Assembly (NCBI RefSeq): GCF_014637175.1
Contig: NZ_BMEV01000029.1
Coordinates: 1-40,086 of the forward strand
DNA length: 40,086 nt
Direction: 5' to 3'
DNA from: Compostibacillus humi
Lineage (GTDB): Bacteria; Bacillota; Bacilli; Bacillales; Amphibacillaceae
The position numbers and the translations under genes are program-made. Positions 15,483-24,946 of this stretch are shown here, in pieces. How positions within the stretch are numbered: the first letter of the stretch is position 1; every line of letters starts with the position of its first letter. The notes beneath the pieces are model-generated. The model did no database searches, had not been told where the DNA came from, and saw only the letters and a program-made list of their open reading frames with translations.

Positions 15483-17170
15483 TGGCGATTGAAAAGCTGG
15501 AAACCTATCAAGATGAAAGGTTGCCTTTAGTCATTACGAAACAAGAATCAAGACTTTACATGTCCTTTATTTATGTAGCATTTATCGCTTTATTAATTGG
15601 TGGATTAATGGGACTTTTGCAAGTCTTGGTTCGCTCTGGACACTTCACTTTGCCAGCCGGAATTGATTACTATCAAGTATTAACCGTTCACGGTGTTATT
15701 TTGGCGCTCGTACTAACGACATTCTTTATTATCGGTTTCCAATTTGCACTAATGGGTAAAACGGTTGGAATTTCTGATCGCCAGCGCCGGTTAGGTTGGC
15801 TCAGTTTCTGGACGATGACGATCGGAACTGCTATTACAGCAACAACGATTCTATTAGGTAAAGCTAGTGTACTTTATACGTTCTACGCACCATTGCAGGC
15901 ACATCCTGCTTTTTACATCGGCTTAACGTTAGTTATCGTCGGAAGCTGGATTGCTGCATTTGTAAACTTTCATCAATTAGCAGTATGGAAAAAGAAACAT
16001 CCGGGTGAAAAATCACCACTACTTGCCTTTATGGTATGTATTAACATGGCAATGTGGTTGATTTGTAGTATTGGAGTCGCAGTAAGTGTGTTATTCCACA
16101 TTATTCCATGGTCCCTTGGTTGGATTCCGTCCATTAACGTACTGCTAAGCAGAACGTTATTCTGGTACTTTGGTCACCCGCTTGTATATTTCTGGTTATT
16201 GCCAGCTTACATGGCTTGGTACGCAATTATTCCAAAAATTATCGGCGGAAAAATCTTTAGTGACGCTTTAGCAAGATTATCCTTTGTATTGTTCCTATTC
16301 TTCTCCATTCCGGTTGGGTTGCATCACCAATTGACTGAACCAGGATTGGATTCTACTTGGAAGTTTATCCAAGTTGTACTGACGTTAATGGTAGTTATTC
16401 CAAGTTTAATGACAGCGTTCTCCATGTTTGCAACGTTTGAAATTACTGGACGCAAAAAAGGTTACGGCGGTTTATTTGGCTGGCTGAAACATCTGCCATG
16501 GAAAGACGTTCGTTTCGTAGCGCCATTCGTAGGTATGCTTGCATTTATCCCTGGCGGTGCGGGCGGTATTATCAACGCTTCCCACCAAATGAACTCTCTA
16601 GTTCATAACACGATCTGGGTTACAGGTCACTTCCATTTAACGGTAGCAACAACGGTTGTACTGACATTCTTTGGGGTTGCATACTGGCTAATCCCGCATT
16701 TAACCGGCCGTACGTTAACGAAATCAATCAATAATCTTGGTCTCGTTCAAACGTACCTATGGGCTATCGGAATGACCATCATGTCTGCAGCAATGCACAT
16801 TCAAGGTTTGCTTGGCGGACCAAGACGTTCGAACTTCTCGGACTACGGCGGTACAGAACAAGCAGCTGAGTGGGGCTGGTATCAGTTAGCCCAAGCCATT
16901 GGCGGTTCAATTCTATTCATTGCGATTATCTTAATGGTTTACATCGTTGCAAAACTTGCTTTCTTTGCACCTAAGGGTGAAGAAGAATTCCCTATTGCAG
17001 AGGAAGAAGAAAATGCCGAACCGACACCAATGTGGCTTGAGAACTGGAAGCTTTGGATTGCAATTACCATTGCATTAATCCTATTCGCATATACCGTTCC
17101 GATCATGGATGTGATTCAAAATGCACCTCCAGGATCGCCGCCATTTGATTGGCCAATCGGAAACAGTTAA
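15482..17170 (+). CDS. cytochrome c oxidase subunit I (ba3-type)
   Basis: A 562-residue haem-copper oxidase core with about 13 membrane helices; it reduces oxygen to water and pumps protons. Metal ligands can be placed: H70 and H385 for the low-spin haem, H232, H281 and H282 for CuB with Y236 as the cross-linked tyrosine, and H383 for the high-spin haem. The sequence GHPLVYFWLLPAY and the GHFHLT motif are of the B-family type. It starts at ATG 15482, overlapping the subunit II stop (TAATG), with GGAGGTGG upstream, so translation is coupled. No cta assembly genes are nearby. Confidence 0.95.
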   Translation: MAIEKLETYQDERLPLVITKQESRLYMSFIYVAFIALLIGGLMGLLQVLVRSGHFTLPAGIDYYQVLTVHGVILALVLTTFFIIGFQFALMGKTVGISDRQRRLGWLSFWTMTIGTAITATTILLGKASVLYTFYAPLQAHPAFYIGLTLVIVGSWIAAFVNFHQLAVWKKKHPGEKSPLLAFMVCINMAMWLICSIGVAVSVLFHIIPWSLGWIPSINVLLSRTLFWYFGHPLVYFWLLPAYMAWYAIIPKIIGGKIFSDALARLSFVLFLFFSIPVGLHHQLTEPGLDSTWKFIQVVLTLMVVIPSLMTAFSMFATFEITGRKKGYGGLFGWLKHLPWKDVRFVAPFVGMLAFIPGGAGGIINASHQMNSLVHNTIWVTGHFHLTVATTVVLTFFGVAYWLIPHLTGRTLTKSINNLGLVQTYLWAIGMTIMSAAMHIQGLLGGPRRSNFSDYGGTEQAAEWGWYQLAQAIGGSILFIAIILMVYIVAKLAFFAPKGEEEFPIAEEEENAEPTPMWLENWKLWIAITIALILFAYTVPIMDVIQNAPPGSPPFDWPIGNS

Positions 17171-17174
17171 ACGA

Positions 17175-17205
17175 AAAGAGGACAGTGTTAATCGCTGTCC
17201 TCTTT
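17175..17205. terminator. bidirectional terminator oxidase/bpsB
   Basis: AAAGAGGACAG pairs with CTGTCCTCTTT around a 9-base loop that contains the TAA stop of bpsB. It lies between convergent operons. Confidence 0.85.
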
Positions 17206-17727
17206 CCTATTGTTGGTCATGACTTCTTCCAATGCCCTCTCCTCTACCGGAAGTCGGATATATTTAATCAGCACGATATGGAGAAACGGAAATATGACAC
17301 TCGTAATAATAGCACCGAATAGGAGCGGAATAACAAAAAGCTCAATCCCGACGATAATATAATTCGGATGCTTTATATACCGGTACGGTCCCCTTTTAAC
17401 GAGCGGAAAATCGGGCAATACGATTACTTTCGTATTCCAGAACTTTCCCAGACTTTGGATACACCAGATTCTAGCTATCTGTGCCAGCAGGAAAACGATA
17501 AAAAAGGCAGGCTGGAATGGGATTACAATCCCCTTCAGCAAAAATACTTCCGTCAAAATTGAAAGGAAAAAAAGAAGGTGCAGGAAAACAAAATACTTAT
17601 AATGCTCCTCTCCCCTTTCCAGCCCTCCTCTCTCCTTCATCCATTTTTCATTCCTTCTCGCTATGACCAATTCGCACAGACGCTGCACGACAAGAAAAAG
17701 GAAAAAAGTCCACAATAAGCCACTCAT
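17188..17727 (-). CDS. bpsB: BpsB-like alkylpyrone methyltransferase (ICMT family)
   Basis: A 179-residue membrane protein of the isoprenylcysteine carboxyl methyltransferase family, like B. subtilis YpbQ/BpsB. It has 4-5 hydrophobic spans, and the family motif GPYRYIKHPNYI, which binds S-adenosylmethionine, near 110-125. In B. subtilis BpsB methylates alkylpyrones made by BpsA. It starts one base after the bpsA stop (TAAAATG), so the two are translated together and act on the same product. The exact product here is inference. Confidence 0.88.
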   Translation of the reverse strand: MSGLLWTFFLFLVVQRLCELVIARRNEKWMKERGGLERGEEHYKYFVFLHLLFFLSILTEVFLLKGIVIPFQPAFFIVFLLAQIARIWCIQSLGKFWNTKVIVLPDFPLVKRGPYRYIKHPNYIIVGIELFVIPLLFGAIITSVIFPFLHIVLIKYIRLPVEERALEEVMTNNRKEDSD

Positions 17728-17728
17728 T

Positions 17729-18814
17729 TTATTCCCACTCCAATGCCAGTAATTCCGAACTAAAGCCTGGCCCCAGGGCCGATAAAATACTCTTTTCCCC
17801 TTGCCGTATATTTTCTTTCATCCATTGTCCTAAAACGTGAAGCACTGTAGCTGACGACATATTTCCGTGATGTTTTAATACTTGGTAGGAATAATACAGT
17901 TTGTCCCGGGAACAGTTGAGCACCTCTTCCATTGCCTCCAGCACTTTCTTTCCCCCTGGGTGGGCGATGAAAGAATGAATGGCATCTTTATGCAAATTTT
18001 GCTCGCGAATAAATTCGTTTATATGTTCCTTCCAAAAAGAGTGAATTAAGGCGGGAATGCTTTTGGAAAAAACGACCTCCAGCCCGCTGTTCGTAATGTT
18101 CCAGCCCATAACTCCCGTACTGTTCCGTTTCGTAAAGGAACTGGCAGCTATAATTTTGGGGGTCGATTTTTTCCGATAGGACAATAGCGGTGATTTTTCG
18201 CCAATAATTAAAGCGGCGCTAATTCCATCACCAAATAATGCTGTACCAACAATATTGCTCTTTTTCACATCCCCTTTTTGAAACGTTAGACTCACCAATT
18301 CGCAGCAGATGACTAGAACAGCTGCTTGCGGATATGCTGTCGTCCAGTCAAAAGCTCTGGCCAGGCCCATCGCTCCACCGGCACAGCCTAAGCCCCATAA
18401 AGGGACACGAATTAAATTTTCTCGAAAAGGACGCTCATTTAACAGATGGGCATCGATGGTTGGCGTTGCTAAGCCCGTGCTTGATACGAAAATAATCATA
18501 TCAATTGCTTCATAAGGAATCGGTGTTTTTAAGAAATCCATATTATGTAAACAGTCGTCGCTCGCTTTTAACGCATGCTCAAGGGCATACTTTTGATAGA
18601 GCTGATTTTTCTCTTCAAAAGTATGCTCCTTTTTAAACCAAGGCACGTCAACGACGAATTGCCTCGCTTTCACTTCCGCATTATCAAAGACAGGGAGCAG
18701 CCGATCTACCTGTTTTGAAGTATAGCGAAATAATTCTTTCACTAACATTTTCGCTTCTGCTTGTTCCATCTGATACGGAGGGATGCTTCGTCCGACAGAA
18801 ATCACATATGTCAA
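17729..18814 (-). CDS. bpsA: type III polyketide synthase BpsA
   Basis: A 361-residue chalcone/stilbene synthase-type enzyme that condenses malonyl units onto a long acyl chain to give alkylpyrones. The catalytic triad is C144 in GLGCAGG, H285 in IAHPGG and N318 in HHGNMSSAT. I start it at TTG 18814: GGTGA lies 5 bases upstream and the protein then begins MTYVISVGRSIP, in register with B. subtilis BpsA (MAFILSIGTSLP); GTG 18823 has no ribosome site. The pair bpsA-bpsB is preserved from B. subtilis, where it affects membrane lipids. Confidence 0.92.
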   Translation of the reverse strand: MTYVISVGRSIPPYQMEQAEAKMLVKELFRYTSKQVDRLLPVFDNAEVKARQFVVDVPWFKKEHTFEEKNQLYQKYALEHALKASDDCLHNMDFLKTPIPYEAIDMIIFVSSTGLATPTIDAHLLNERPFRENLIRVPLWGLGCAGGAMGLARAFDWTTAYPQAAVLVICCELVSLTFQKGDVKKSNIVGTALFGDGISAALIIGEKSPLLSYRKKSTPKIIAASSFTKRNSTGVMGWNITNSGLEVVFSKSIPALIHSFWKEHINEFIREQNLHKDAIHSFIAHPGGKKVLEAMEEVLNCSRDKLYYSYQVLKHHGNMSSATVLHVLGQWMKENIRQGEKSILSALGPGFSSELLALEWE

Positions 18815-18853
18815 TTTCTTCACCTATGTCGTCGTATTTTCCCCAAAAGATTA

Positions 18854-20341
18854 TCAGTAGATTTTTGAATATTTCTCCCTTAAATAGGCTATAAAATAGT
18901 CTGGATTTAAGCCCTCTTTTGTTACATCTTGCAAAATCTCCAGCGGCTTTTTCATTTTGCCGTATCGGTAAATATGTCGTTCGAGCCATTGAATTATAGG
19001 CTGGAAATTCCCTTCTTCAATTGCGTTATTGATATTCACTTCTTCACCTAAACGATGATAAAACTGTGCTCCATACAACAGGCCTAATGCGTAGGAAGGA
19101 AAGTAGCCAAAGTCTCCCCCTGCCCAGTGGATGTCCTGCAATACCCCTTCCAGGTCTGTAGGTACTCGAATTCCTAAATATTCTTCCATTTTTTCATTCC
19201 ATAATCCGGGTAAATCCTTGACGGCAATGTCCCCATTGATTAATCCTTTTTCCAGTTCGAAACGAACCATAATATGGAATGGATAAGTTACTTCGTCTGC
19301 TTCAATACGAATCAGAGAAGGTGTAACTTTATTGATGGCACGGTAAAAGTCCTCAAGGGGAACCGACTGGAAATGTTTCGGTGCATAGGACTGAAATAAT
19401 GGATAATATTTTTTCCAGAAGGACAGGCTTCTGCCTATATAGTTTTCCCAAAAAAGCGATTGGGATTCATGAATTCCCATCGATGTGCCAGTTGCCAGCG
19501 GAGTTCCAGCTAATGTTGCATCTATATGCTGTTCATATAAAGCATGGCCCATTTCGTGGATCGTACCGAATACCGCCATCTGAAAATCATTTTCGTCATA
19601 TCGGGTCGTGATGCGCACGTCATTGCGGTTGAGGGTTATTTCAAAAGGATGAATCGTTTCATCCAGCCTTCCTGCTTCAAAGTCATAGCCGATTTCTTTT
19701 AAAATATCTACAGTAAAAGCTTTTTGGCTCTCTTTCGGAAAATGAGATTTTACGATCGAAGTATCTGGTTTGTTTTTGCTTTCGTTTATTTTTTTCAATA
19801 TTTCGGACAGTGATTGTCTCAAGGAAGAAAATACTTCATCGAGGAGACGTGTTGTCACTCCCGGTTCATAATTATGCAGCAAGGCATCGTAAATATGGTC
19901 TTCATATCCCCAATAGGAAGCAAACTTTTGATTAAATTGGACTATTTTTTCTAAATAAGGCTGAAACAGGGAAAAATCGTCCTTTTCTCTTGCTTCCTGC
20001 CAAATCGCCTCGGATTTGGATTGCAAAGTAACAAACTCTTTATATTCATCCTTTGGGATTTTTTTATTGCGTAAATATATTTCTTCACATTCCGCCACTG
20101 CTTTTTTTATAATTGGATCCGTATTTTTATCTTTTAAGGAATCGATAAAATGTTTCATCACGTCGGATGTTTGCATGTCATGCAATTTTTGCGCGAACAG
20201 ACCTACTACTTTCGACCGTTGTTCCACCCCTTTTTTTGGGATTTTTGTCCTTAAGTCCCAATGGATTAAGGAAATTGCCTCCCGGTAGGCGTCCATCTCT
20301 TGCAAATATTCTCTAAACTGCTGCTCGATATGTTCTCCCAC
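18854..20341 (-). CDS. ypwA: carboxypeptidase Taq (M32 family)
   Basis: A 495-residue zinc metallocarboxypeptidase, like B. subtilis YpwA and Thermus carboxypeptidase Taq. The zinc motif HEMGH has H262, E263 and H266, followed by the M32 motif HESQSLFWEN with the third ligand; the conserved RVPTDLEG and DIHW segments appear near the C terminus. It removes C-terminal residues from peptides in the cytosol. Start is GTG 20341 behind AGAAGGGGGA; a longer frame would add 40 basic residues unlike the family. It begins 4 bases after the ypsC stop, so they share a transcript. Confidence 0.9.
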   Translation of the reverse strand: MGEHIEQQFREYLQEMDAYREAISLIHWDLRTKIPKKGVEQRSKVVGLFAQKLHDMQTSDVMKHFIDSLKDKNTDPIIKKAVAECEEIYLRNKKIPKDEYKEFVTLQSKSEAIWQEAREKDDFSLFQPYLEKIVQFNQKFASYWGYEDHIYDALLHNYEPGVTTRLLDEVFSSLRQSLSEILKKINESKNKPDTSIVKSHFPKESQKAFTVDILKEIGYDFEAGRLDETIHPFEITLNRNDVRITTRYDENDFQMAVFGTIHEMGHALYEQHIDATLAGTPLATGTSMGIHESQSLFWENYIGRSLSFWKKYYPLFQSYAPKHFQSVPLEDFYRAINKVTPSLIRIEADEVTYPFHIMVRFELEKGLINGDIAVKDLPGLWNEKMEEYLGIRVPTDLEGVLQDIHWAGGDFGYFPSYALGLLYGAQFYHRLGEEVNINNAIEEGNFQPIIQWLERHIYRYGKMKKPLEILQDVTKEGLNPDYFIAYLREKYSKIY

Positions 20342-20345
20342 TTTT

Positions 20346-21482
20346 TTAATCCCCCTTCTCTTTTTGGCCAAAATATTGATAATAATTTGTTTGAATAAAG
20401 CCGTTAAACAGTTTTCTTTTTTTCGTTGCCTTTTTTCCGTAAGCTTTTTCAAACTGTTCAAAGGCGGTTAATATGTATACACTCCAAGTTGGATGATTAT
20501 TCATCACTTGCCCTAAATCATGGTAAATTTGAAAAACTTCCTTTTCGTCCTTCAGCCGCTGTCCATAGGGCGGATTGCCAACGAGATAGCCATTTTTTTC
20601 TTTAATTGTAAGATCTTTAACTTGCATCTGTTTCCAGCGGATTAAATCTGCCAGTCCGGCTTCAAAGGCATTTTTCTCCGCTATTTCGATCATTCGGTGA
20701 TCAATGTCCGTACCGTGTATATCCAACGGCTGGTCATAATTAGCCATATCCTCCGCTTCTTCATACGCTTCCTGCCAATATTTTTCTTTCATATAAAACC
20801 AGTCTTCGCTGACAAACTCCCGATTAAAGCCGGGGGCGATGTTTTGTCCGATAAGTGCAGCTTCAATCGGAATGGTTCCTGAACCGCAAAATGGATCAAT
20901 GAAAGGATCATCCGGTTTCCAATTTGTTAACAGAACGAGTGCTGCTGCCATTGTCTCTTTTAATGGAGCCTCTCCCTGACCGACGCGATAGCCCCGCTTG
21001 TGTAAGCCGGAGCCGGACGTGTCTATCGTTAGTGTGGCAACATCCTTTAATAAAGAGATTTCGATCCGGTAGAGCGCCCCGGTTTCCGGCATGTTGTAGG
21101 CAATGCCATGTTTTCGTTTCAGCCTTTCTGCCACGGCCTTCTTTACAATTTTTTGGCAATCGGGAACACTATGCAACTGGGATTTCACTGATTTTCCGAT
21201 AACGGGAAACTGCCCGTCTTCTGAGATATATTGTTCCCACGGCAATGCTTTCGTTCCTTCAAATAGTTCATCGAAGGTTGTTGCTTTGAAGGTGCCGACA
21301 ATTATTTTCAGCCTGTCCGCTGTACGGAGCCAAAGATTGCAGCGGGGGATGGCCGTAACCGGCGCTTCAAAAATTACTTTTCCATTTTCCACTTTTTTTT
21401 CGTATCCAAGCTGTTCAATTTCTTTTCCGACAAGTGCTTCCAGTCCCATTGCTGCCGTTGCTGCAAATGTCAATTTTTGCAT
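20346..21482 (-). CDS. ypsC: THUMP-domain RNA methyltransferase
   Basis: A 378-residue protein with an N-terminal THUMP RNA-binding domain (about 40-155) and a C-terminal Rossmann methyltransferase (about 165-378). The SAM loop lies near FIDPFCGSGTIPIEAA, and the catalytic motif is NPPYGQRL, typical for N2-guanine methylation. It is the YpsC/RlmL-type enzyme that modifies 23S rRNA. It lies downstream of rnpB, as in B. subtilis, but has its own start after the rnpB terminator. Confidence 0.88.
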   Translation of the reverse strand: MQKLTFAATAAMGLEALVGKEIEQLGYEKKVENGKVIFEAPVTAIPRCNLWLRTADRLKIIVGTFKATTFDELFEGTKALPWEQYISEDGQFPVIGKSVKSQLHSVPDCQKIVKKAVAERLKRKHGIAYNMPETGALYRIEISLLKDVATLTIDTSGSGLHKRGYRVGQGEAPLKETMAAALVLLTNWKPDDPFIDPFCGSGTIPIEAALIGQNIAPGFNREFVSEDWFYMKEKYWQEAYEEAEDMANYDQPLDIHGTDIDHRMIEIAEKNAFEAGLADLIRWKQMQVKDLTIKEKNGYLVGNPPYGQRLKDEKEVFQIYHDLGQVMNNHPTWSVYILTAFEQFEKAYGKKATKKRKLFNGFIQTNYYQYFGQKEKGD

Positions 21483-21539
21483 CTTCGCTTTCCTTTCTTT
21501 GTTAAATTTTCCCTTAGTGTACCATAAGAAAAGTAAAAA

Positions 21540-21570
21540 AGTCTTTTCATAGCTAAGCTATAAAAAGACT
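21540..21570 (-). terminator. rnpB terminator
   Basis: A near-perfect 15-bp stem (AGTCTTTTTATAGCT on the minus strand with its partner, one non-standard pair) followed on the minus strand by TTTTTTACTTTT. It ends the RNase P RNA transcript before ypsC. Confidence 0.85.
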
Positions 21571-21593
21571 TTCTCCGATTATTTTTATTTGCC

Positions 21594-22003
21594 TGTGACC
21601 GATTAAATACTCCATAAGCCATGTTCTGTTCCATTGTACTGCAAACGGTGGTCAGCCTCGTACGCCGGTGTAATCATCTGTCTACAGGTTGTTAAACCTG
21701 TCCCTCGTTCGGTTCATTTCCCTACTGAAGGGTGCCCCTACCATATTTTGGGTTGCTCACTCGTGGGGTTTACCGCGTTCCACCTGAAATGTTTCCATTT
21801 CAGCTCGTCTCTGTGGCACTTTAAAGGATATGGTTCCATATCTGTAACAGACTTAGGAACGGATCCTGCCGTTAGCCCGAAGGGCTACCTTGACTTATGA
21901 TTTCGTCAAGCACGAACACTACAGGCATCTCAGCCTGTGTGAGCATGGACTTTCCTCTACATGACAAGCGTCATGCAGCGATTACGGGAGTATTTAATCT
22001 TTC
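21594..22003 (-). ncRNA. rnpB: RNase P RNA (bacterial class B)
   Basis: The catalytic RNA that trims tRNA 5' ends. The family core GAGGAAAGTCCATGCTC is exact on the minus strand, as are GAAAGTGCCACAG, GGTAAACCCC and the 3' ATGGCTTATG region in the known order. The P1 helix is clear: GATTAAATACTCC near the 5' end pairs with GGAGTATTTAATC near 21601-21613. Length (~410) matches B. subtilis P RNA (401). Ends are placed from P1 and the promoter and may be off by several bases. Confidence 0.97.
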
Positions 22004-22013
22004 TTGTGTTAAT

Positions 22014-22041
22014 ATCATAACATATCGTGCAAATTCGTCAA
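22014..22041 (-). promoter_or_regulatory. rnpB promoter
   Basis: On the minus strand -35 TTGACG, 16-base spacer, -10 TATGAT. The start would fall near 22006, at the RNA 5' end. Confidence 0.75.
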
Positions 22042-22120
22042 TGGATGTCATTGCCAATAAAAGCATAGGTTCGTTTAACTAAGGTTATGAAACAGTGTTT
22101 CCAGCCGATGGAAAGTTTGT

Positions 22121-22432
22121 TTACTCATCGGCAAATTTCTTGCCGAAAACGGCCTTTTCCAAATTGGATAGGCGCTTTAATACGTCATAATTAACTTGAG
22201 TCGGCTGTGGCTGTTGCGGTGGCCGAACCCTCGTTTTTTGCTCTGCCGAATTTCGCTTCAGCCTTTCGATTTCCTGTTCTAAACGGGCAATCTCCTGCTG
22301 AAAGATTTCATAATCTTGTATGATTATATCTAGAAATTCGTCAACTTCATCCTGGTTGTATCCGCGCATAGCCGTTTTAAAATCTTTTTCTAAAATATCT
22401 TTGCTAGTCAAGCGTGCCTTTTTTGCATTCAT
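22121..22432 (-). CDS. gpsB: cell cycle protein GpsB
   Basis: A 103-residue DivIVA-related adaptor. The N-terminal lipid- and PBP-binding domain is [24 protein letters not shown], then a coiled coil (about 40-65), a Pro/Gln-rich linker, and the C-terminal helix that trimerises it. GpsB moves PBP1A (PonA) between side wall and septum; ponA is 3 kb away in this window. The start follows GGGGTGA. It lies just upstream of rnpB, as in B. subtilis. Confidence 0.95.
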   Translation of the reverse strand: MNAKKARLTSKDILEKDFKTAMRGYNQDEVDEFLDIIIQDYEIFQQEIARLEQEIERLKRNSAEQKTRVRPPQQPQPTQVNYDVLKRLSNLEKAVFGKKFADE

Positions 22433-22513
22433 CTGATCACCCCGTCATCTTCACCACTTTAATTTTAAGTTATTCTTGAGTTCATAATTATATACACCCA
22501 TTATAGCATAAAA

Positions 22514-22538
22514 AAGGAAACTGAAACCCAGTTTCCTT
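22514..22538 (-). terminator. cdd terminator
   Basis: AAGGAAACTG pairs with CAGTTTCCTT; on the minus strand TTTTTTATGC follows the stem. Confidence 0.8.
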
Positions 22539-22550
22539 CTCTCATTATTT

Positions 22551-22997
<447 letters not shown>

Positions 22998-23006
22998 TTA
23001 AACAAA

Positions 23007-23351
23007 TTACTTTCCGTGCATTTGATTGATGATATACAGGATAGAATGATAAAGCTCCATATACCGTTTTCGCTTTACATCTTTATAATAGCTGTGCATG
23101 GCGATTAATTCCATATTTTCACGGGTAGAGGCAATCTGTTGCGGGTGAACGGAGAGGCTTTGCTGCTGCACGCGCTTTAAAGCTTCCTCCTCCCAATTGT
23201 CGAGCAAGCTATAAATAGGGGTCACAGCTTCTTTTACTTTCAAAAAAAAATCCCGGTCCCGCAAGTCTTCAGGCGGAGACGCCGTTTCATAACGGGATTT
23301 CAAATGTTCAAGCTGTTCGTATAATTTATTGTTCATTTCCGCAAAATCCAT
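23007..23351 (-). CDS. yppE: YppE family protein (DUF1798)
   Basis: A 114-residue helical protein of the YppE family; function unknown. The pattern LYEQLEHLKSRYE, WEEEALKRV and MHSYYKDVKRKRYMELYHS matches the four-helix bundle. Start ATG 23351 follows TTTGGAGGAAG; an upstream ATG at 23366 has the ribosome site inside the gene. It sits between yppC and gpsB, in the same order as in B. subtilis. Confidence 0.8.
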   Translation of the reverse strand: MDFAEMNNKLYEQLEHLKSRYETASPPEDLRDRDFFLKVKEAVTPIYSLLDNWEEEALKRVQQQSLSVHPQQIASTRENMELIAMHSYYKDVKRKRYMELYHSILYIINQMHGK

Positions 23352-23390
23352 GATGGCTTCCTCCAAATCCTAACTTCTGCCACCATTTTA

Positions 23391-23609
23391 TCATAGCTTG
23401 TCCAAGTTTTTCTTCAACGAGGCATTAAATTCCGCCAATTTATTTTGCTGCCTTTGATATTTTCTGTCTATATCCTTTTGGATATTCATAATTAAACGTT
23501 GTTCCATGAGCCGGATTTGCTCTGCTATTTGCTGAAAGGCGAATTCGGTTTCTTTTTTATCGGCGCCGCCGGTGTACAATGTCTCGTATTTTTTTAGTGC
23601 AACAGACAT
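23391..23609 (-). CDS. small coiled-coil protein in the yppD position
   Basis: A 72-residue protein that is almost wholly helical and charged (EFAFQQIAEQIRLMEQ, DIDRKYQRQQNKLAEF), probably a coiled coil. I do not recognise its family. Its place between yppC and yppE is that of B. subtilis yppD, but sequence identity with YppD cannot be confirmed here. Start ATG 23609 follows GGAGTGA; an upstream ATG at 23618 overlaps that site. It is 39 bases from yppE and likely shares its transcript. Confidence 0.65.
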   Translation of the reverse strand: MSVALKKYETLYTGGADKKETEFAFQQIAEQIRLMEQRLIMNIQKDIDRKYQRQQNKLAEFNASLKKNLDKL

Positions 23610-23765
23610 GTTCATCACTCCATTTTTAGTTAGTTATGTATACTTTTCCCTATTGATTGATGATTTCCTTCACGTTCGACAAAACTAGAAGAAAGGTTAC
23701 AAAAGAAGCGAAAAACGTCATCTTTTCTATAAAATTAGACAAACTAACGGAAAAGGAGGTTGAAA

Positions 23766-23873
23766 ATGGATAAAAGCAAAGAAATTCGGCAAAAGGAAAA
23801 ACAGCAGCAAAAGGCAAGAACCCCAATAAAAGGTGATAAAAAATTAAATGGACCTGATCGTCCGTCAACATAG
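23766..23873 (+). CDS. sspM: small acid-soluble spore protein SspM
   Basis: A 35-residue protein, MDKSKEIRQKEKQQQKAR and the end KLNGPDRPST, which matches the LGGPNRPST end of B. subtilis SspM. SspM is a minor spore core protein made in the forespore under sigma-G; its task is unknown. Ribosome site AAAAGGAGG is strong. The ORF is isolated on the plus strand between two minus-strand genes, and the bidirectional hairpin after it lies at its 3' end. A clear sigma-G promoter was not found. Confidence 0.8.
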   Translation: MDKSKEIRQKEKQQQKARTPIKGDKKLNGPDRPST

Positions 23874-23895
23874 CATTGGGACATCAGTCACAATG

Positions 23896-23925
23896 AAAAA
23901 ACCCAAGTTCTACCTTGGGTTTTTC
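23896..23925. terminator. bidirectional terminator sspM/yppC
   Basis: AACCCAAG pairs with CTTGGGTT, with A tracts before and T tracts after on either strand. The yppC stop codon is in the loop. Confidence 0.85.
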
Positions 23926-24881
23926 TTCATATTGATGATGAATCGTTTGATCCATGCATAACGATAAAGCCATTTTCGTTTTTGGTAGTAGGATTGGCTG
24001 ATCTGTTTTGTTTCTATTTCTGGATATCGGAACCATTTCTTTCTCACCCTTTTGTTCATATACCAGTCTTTTCGCTCTATCTCCTGATGATGAACCCTCG
24101 GAAAACATGCACGGAGCACGCTGCTCTGCGGTAAACGGATGCTTAAGAAGCGCTCATAATCCTTTCTTGAACCGGTATGTTCCACATTTTTGGCAAAGTT
24201 CCACACGTCCTCAAAATGTTCTTCAGAAAAAATCAGCGTTGCGATTCGCTTTCCGATTTCGATTCGTTTATCTACTTTCTCAAACTGATGGACGTATATG
24301 CCATATAATTCTCCTTTCCTCGTTGGAACGATGACCGCATTGAAATAAAGCGCATCTTGAACCCGGTAAGGAAATTGCCTAAATACGTTCCGCTGGAAAC
24401 TTTCCTTTTGAATGACCGATTCATCAATCACCTGCTGTTCATTAATGATAAGCGCTGCCATCAGCCGGTATTCATCCTTAGTTTTCCAAAAATGATTCCA
24501 TTCTTTCACCATAAATTCGGATACCTTGAATTGAGTAAGCAAATGAAAGAGCGGTTTCTGAAATTTTTTCGAAAATTGGTAGACTAATAATTGAGGATAG
24601 GCATCAGAAAAAATCAGCCAATTGGCTCTTTCATAAGTTAAAAATAAATGATTCCTCTCCCTCTCTCCTAATAAAGTCCGAAATGGATGAATGGTAAGAT
24701 CGGTCATATTCCAGCCAGCATTGCGGGAAACGATGCTTGCTAAAAATGCCCATTTTATTTCGGGATAAGTACGGAAAAATCTTTCGTAAGCTTTTGTCCG
24801 GGAAATGTTGTCTACATTCTGCGCTTTCGTTTCATTTAATATATAATAGACAAGAAAGGAATTGTTCGCTATAGTTTTCAT
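23910..24881 (-). CDS. yppC: DUF2515 family protein (YppC-like)
   Basis: A 323-residue protein of the DUF2515 family, as B. subtilis YppC, and in the same place, divergent from recU. Features are the segments AFLASIVSRNAGWNMTDL and LIFSDAYPQLLVYQFSK; the C terminus is very basic and aromatic. No signal peptide, clear membrane span or catalytic motif is seen. Function unknown. The ribosome site is weak (GCAGGG). Confidence 0.8.
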   Translation of the reverse strand: MKTIANNSFLVYYILNETKAQNVDNISRTKAYERFFRTYPEIKWAFLASIVSRNAGWNMTDLTIHPFRTLLGERERNHLFLTYERANWLIFSDAYPQLLVYQFSKKFQKPLFHLLTQFKVSEFMVKEWNHFWKTKDEYRLMAALIINEQQVIDESVIQKESFQRNVFRQFPYRVQDALYFNAVIVPTRKGELYGIYVHQFEKVDKRIEIGKRIATLIFSEEHFEDVWNFAKNVEHTGSRKDYERFLSIRLPQSSVLRACFPRVHHQEIERKDWYMNKRVRKKWFRYPEIETKQISQSYYQKRKWLYRYAWIKRFIINMKKNPR

Positions 24882-24946
24882 GGGATACCCTGCCTTAAGT
24901 AAGAGTTGTCTTTTATCTAACGTATCCTTAATTAGGGGGACTTGTC

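Noticed and set aside
24906-24934. Promoter TTGTCT-17-TAATTA before recU
   Set aside because: The start of RNA would lie inside the recU ribosome site, too close to the ATG for a normal leader.
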